64,000 nt of DNA from Bacillus fungorum (lineage in GTDB: Bacteria > Bacillota > Bacilli > Bacillales > Bacillaceae_G): the NCBI RefSeq assembly GCF_002746455.1, contig NZ_NWUW01000016.1:42592-106591 (forward strand), written 5' to 3'. Position 1 is the first letter of the stretch, and each line of letters begins with the position of its first letter. Position numbers and translations under genes: made by a program. Shown here piece by piece: positions 61,178-64,000 of this stretch. The notes under the pieces were generated by a model. The model was given only the letters and a program-made list of their open reading frames with translations, searched no databases and was not told the origin of the DNA.

Positions 61178-62143
61178 TTAATTCATCACTAACTCAGCTG
61201 TGAGCTTTTTTTTTAACTTAGCCAACATGTCCGTTGTCATTTTGTCTAAATTGTATTCTGCTTTAAAGCCCCACTCTTTCATTGCTGCTGTTGCATCAAT
61301 AGAATTTGGCCAGCTATCAGCGATTGTTTGACGAGCAGGATCTACAGCGTAATCCATTGTAAACGTCGGGATGTGTTTACGAATTGACGCTGCGATTTGC
61401 TCTGGCTCAAAGCTCATTGCTGTAATATTGAACGCGTTTCTATGCACAAGTTTACTTGGATCAGCTTCCATTAATGAAATGATCGCTTGTAAAGCATCTG
61501 GCATATACATCATATCCATGTATGTTCCTTCTGCAATGTATGAGGTGTATGTGCCTTTTTTAATCGCCTCATAATAAATTTCAACTGCATAGTCAGTTGT
61601 TCCGCCTCCTGGAGGAGCTACGTAAGAAATTAAACCCGGGAAACGTACACCGCGCGTATCAACGTCAAACTTTTGATGATAATAATCGCATAGTAATTCT
61701 CCTGCTACTTTGTTTACCCCATACATCGTAGTAGGACGCTGAATTGTATCTTGTGGCGTATTATCTTTCGGCGTTGATGGACCGAATGCACCGATAGAAC
61801 TTGGCGTGAAGAATTTACAGTTTAATTCACGAGCTGCTTCTAATGCATTTACAAGTCCACCCATATTTAAATTCCAAGCAAATAACGGATTTTTTTCTGC
61901 TGTTGCTGAAAGTAAAGCTGCTAAATGAATAATTGTATCTACTTCATTACGCTTTGCGATATCATGTAGTTTTTGTCCATCTGTTACATCTAACGTTTCA
62001 AATGGACCAGACGTTACTACTTCACTATCTGTTTCACGAATATCTGTTGCAATAACATTTGATGCGCCGTATACATCACGAAGTTTCATTACTAGTTCAG
62101 AACCAATTTGCCCTAAAGAACCGGTTACTAGAATTTTTCTCAT
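61178..62143 (-). CDS. tdh: L-threonine 3-dehydrogenase, SDR (epimerase-like) type
   Basis: About 321 residues of the extended SDR fold. Glycine motif [15 protein letters not shown], then [34 protein letters not shown] and catalytic Tyr-Lys in [20 protein letters not shown], with the substrate-side [24 protein letters not shown] typical of epimerase-like threonine dehydrogenases rather than sugar epimerases. Oxidises threonine to 2-amino-3-ketobutyrate for Kbl, encoded 44 nt upstream. ATG 62143 lies 8 nt after GAGGAG. Confidence 0.9.
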   Translation of the reverse strand: MRKILVTGSLGQIGSELVMKLRDVYGASNVIATDIRETDSEVVTSGPFETLDVTDGQKLHDIAKRNEVDTIIHLAALLSATAEKNPLFAWNLNMGGLVNALEAARELNCKFFTPSSIGAFGPSTPKDNTPQDTIQRPTTMYGVNKVAGELLCDYYHQKFDVDTRGVRFPGLISYVAPPGGGTTDYAVEIYYEAIKKGTYTSYIAEGTYMDMMYMPDALQAIISLMEADPSKLVHRNAFNITAMSFEPEQIAASIRKHIPTFTMDYAVDPARQTIADSWPNSIDATAAMKEWGFKAEYNLDKMTTDMLAKLKKKLTAELVMN

Positions 62144-62187
62144 TTTCCCCACTCCTCATTTGCAAGCTATTCAAAAGATGTCGTTAC

Positions 62188-63378
62188 TTAAATGATGCCC
62201 ATTTCTTTCCCTACTTTTTCATACTTACGAATTGCTTCATCTAACATTTCTTTCGTATGAGCTGCTGTAGGCATATTACGAACGCGTCCCGTTCCTTTAG
62301 CTACAGTTGGGAACACGATAGATTTTGCATATACGCCTTCTTCATTTAGACGTTTACTAAATTCTTGTGTTAATACTTCATCACCAATAATACAAGGTGT
62401 AATTGGCGTTTCACTTTCTCCGATGTTAAAGCCAAGTTCTTTTAATCCTTGTTTTAAATAGCGGCCATTTTCCCACAGACGATCATGCAATTCTGTGCTT
62501 TCCATTAAGATTTCAATTGATCTCATGCAAGCTGCTGCATCAGCTGGTGTTAATGCTGTAGAGAATAAGAATGGACGTGAACGAACTTTTAACCAATCAA
62601 TTAAGTTTTGTTTTCCTGCTACATATCCACCAATTACCCCAATTGCTTTTGATAATGTACCAATTTGGAAATCAACTTTATCAGACAGACCGAAGTGCTT
62701 TACAGTTCCTGCACCTTTTCCAAGTACACCTGAACCGTGTGCATCGTCTACATATGTCATTAAATCTAATTCTTCTGCAATCTCAACAATTTCTGGTAAT
62801 TTCGCAACATCTCCATCCATTGAGAAGACACCGTCTGTAATTACCATTAATTTATTGTAAAGACCTGATTCTTTCGCCGCGATTGCTTTTTGGCGTAAAT
62901 CTTCCATATCAGAATGTTTATAAACAATAATTTTTGCTTTTGATAGACGACTACCATCAATAATAGAAGCGTGGTTTAATTCGTCTGAAAGAATCGCATC
63001 ATTTTTATCCATAACGGCTGAAATCGCTGCCATATTACAGTTAAATCCTGATTGGTAAGCAATTGCTGCTTCTGTATGTTTAAACTTTGCAATTGTCTCT
63101 TCTAATTTAATATGCAAATCTAAAGTACCGTTAATTGTACGAACAGCTCCTGCTCCAACGCCGTACTTATGAATCGCGCCAATTGCTGCTTCTTGCAAAC
63201 GGCTATCTGTTGCTAATCCAAGATAGTTGTTTGAAGATAAGTTAATATATTCTTTTCCGCCAATTGTAATGATCGGTCCATTTGAACTCTCAAGCGGATC
63301 AATTACGTTATAAAGCCCCTTTGATTTTAAATCCTCTAAATTTTCTTCTAAAAATTTTGCAAGTGTTTTACTAGACAT
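62188..63378 (-). CDS. kbl: Glycine C-acetyltransferase (2-amino-3-ketobutyrate CoA ligase)
   Basis: 396-residue PLP enzyme cleaving 2-amino-3-ketobutyrate with CoA to glycine and acetyl-CoA. Alpha-oxoamine synthase motifs: [57 protein letters not shown] and the PLP Lys in [21 protein letters not shown] 63378 follows GGGAGG; five earlier codons are open but unsupported. With tdh it forms the threonine degradation operon. BioF (same fold) is a less likely alternative because of the neighbour. Confidence 0.92.
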   Translation of the reverse strand: MSSKTLAKFLEENLEDLKSKGLYNVIDPLESSNGPIITIGGKEYINLSSNNYLGLATDSRLQEAAIGAIHKYGVGAGAVRTINGTLDLHIKLEETIAKFKHTEAAIAYQSGFNCNMAAISAVMDKNDAILSDELNHASIIDGSRLSKAKIIVYKHSDMEDLRQKAIAAKESGLYNKLMVITDGVFSMDGDVAKLPEIVEIAEELDLMTYVDDAHGSGVLGKGAGTVKHFGLSDKVDFQIGTLSKAIGVIGGYVAGKQNLIDWLKVRSRPFLFSTALTPADAAACMRSIEILMESTELHDRLWENGRYLKQGLKELGFNIGESETPITPCIIGDEVLTQEFSKRLNEEGVYAKSIVFPTVAKGTGRVRNMPTAAHTKEMLDEAIRKYEKVGKEMGII

Positions 63379-63507
63379 CGTGAAGCCTCCCATCGTTCAT
63401 GTAAGCGAATTATTGTCTTAATAGTTCTAATAATCCCTCTACTAGCTTAACACGTTTTCAGAATTTATTATAGAAAAATAGTTAAAAGTAACCGCTTACA
63501 ATTCTAG

Positions 63508-63870
63508 ATTATATATGATTCATTACAAGAAATCTATCATTTACTTTTCATATATGAAACCTTTACTTTTAGCGTTCAACATCCTATTATTACCTCTTCA
63601 TTTGAAAGCTTACAAATGAGTGGTAAAAGAACTAGCTGGCTCGTCGATGATTATTTTAAACTAGGCAAACGGGTTGAACCATGGATTGACCAGGATGTTA
63701 TTAAATATCATCGCACAACAGAAGAGTATTTCACATTGTTACAACAAGCCGGATTTACAATTACATCCTTAAAAGAAGCTACACCAAATCAAACTTATTT
63801 TCAGAGCGAAGAAGAATATGAACGACGTTTACGAATTCCCCTCTTCCTCTTATTCTCTTGCGAAAAATAA
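63508..63870 (+). pseudogene. 3' remnant of a SAM-dependent methyltransferase gene
   Basis: The frame after a TAG at 63505 reads IIYDSLQEIYH..., then FSVQHPIITSSFESLQMSGK and RTSWLVDDYFKLGKRVEPWI, ending FLLFSCEK. This is the C-terminal part of a Methyltransf_11/25-type enzyme (EIYR.LKPGG.F.FSV.HP). The loop that should read LLKPNG is disrupted (LLFIYET) and the SAM-binding N-terminal half is absent upstream. The ATG at 63616 has no ribosome binding site. Judged a decayed gene, probably not translated. Confidence 0.7.
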
Positions 63871-63904
63871 AAAGGAGTTGTCCCAAAAGCTCCTTTAAAT
63901 GACT

Positions 63905-63943
63905 AAAAGCCACAGAGAAAATTTATTTTCTTCGTGGCTTTTG
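63905..63943. terminator. Hairpin after the methyltransferase remnant
   Basis: AAAAGCCAC..GTGGCTTTT enclosing AGAAAAT / ATTTTCT, followed by GTTATTTTTT. Confidence 0.7.
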
Positions 63944-63959
63944 TTATTTTTTCGATTTT

Positions 63960-64000
63960 CTTCCTCAAACGAGCGGTTCTTTTCCGCTTGTTTGAGGAAG
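63960..64000. repeat. Palindrome at the right window edge
   Basis: CTTCCTCAAAC / GTTTGAGGAAG plus inner GCGG / CCGC, one mismatch across two 17-nt arms. Together with the preceding GTTGTCCCAAAAGCTCC it looks like the start of a dispersed repeat or mobile-element end that continues beyond the window. Confidence 0.45.

Overview
The window is chromosomal DNA of a Bacillus cereus group bacterium (B. cereus, thuringiensis, anthracis or a relative). The evidence is the adjacent phospholipase C and sphingomyelinase genes, an InhA2-type metalloprotease, exact or near-exact PlcR boxes, a NaK channel whose TVGDG filter falls at residues 63-67 as in the crystallised B. cereus protein, a GerK-like spore germinant receptor operon, and two copies of what I recognise as the group-specific bcr1 repeat. 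The DNA is AT-rich and most genes have strong AGGAGG-type ribosome binding sites. No rRNA, tRNA, CRISPR array or prophage was seen.

Layout: 1-7754 is an exoenzyme region (sph partial, plc, NaK channel, butanediol dehydrogenase, an MFS transporter and inhA2) with PlcR boxes upstream of plc and inhA2. 7769-14217 is a complete ribose operon rbsRKDACB followed by a transaldolase, headed by a cre-like operator. 14257-18062 holds a MarR-controlled DHA2 drug exporter and glpT with a terminator/antiterminator leader. 18066-23968 is an oligopeptide ABC operon (D-F-B-C-A). 23969-30293 holds a tiny membrane protein, a MITE-like repeat, a universal stress protein, a SulP transporter, a lipoprotein with cell-wall-binding-type repeats and a divergent two-component system.

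30294-34981 is an AT-richer accessory island and the most unusual part. A TTG-started SAM methyltransferase is followed by three tandem minigenes of 13-14 codons (two encode the identical peptide MKMGEIGRRIIIID), a strong hairpin, a CapA-like phosphoesterase without signal peptide, and an MFS exporter of the EntS type. I read this as a candidate undescribed system making, modifying and exporting a very small ribosomal peptide. The layout recalls microcin C logic, but the enzymes differ.

35143-47414 is mostly transport and sporulation: OsmC and a RocE-like permease, glnQHMP, an alanine/glycine:cation symporter, a small-molecule kinase-like protein, a CPBP protease and gerKA-KB-KC. 47413-51366 is the trehalose system (treR, treP, treA) with tandem TreR operators and a cre site. 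At 51583-53245 an APC-family permease is preceded by a 19-codon leader peptide with four consecutive histidine codons and mutually exclusive RNA hairpins ending in a terminator. This looks like a histidine-sensing attenuator of the enterobacterial type, unexpected in a Bacillus. The remainder holds a PAS-GGDEF-EAL protein, two Gly/His/Tyr-rich small proteins, cardiolipin synthase, a MoxR/VWA pair (yojN/yojO), a Nudix hydrolase, the threonine degradation pair kbl-tdh, and a methyltransferase remnant.

All functional statements come from reading motifs and recalling protein families; no database search was run. Many start codons were moved downstream of the longest frame because the Shine-Dalgarno spacing favours it; this is stated per gene.
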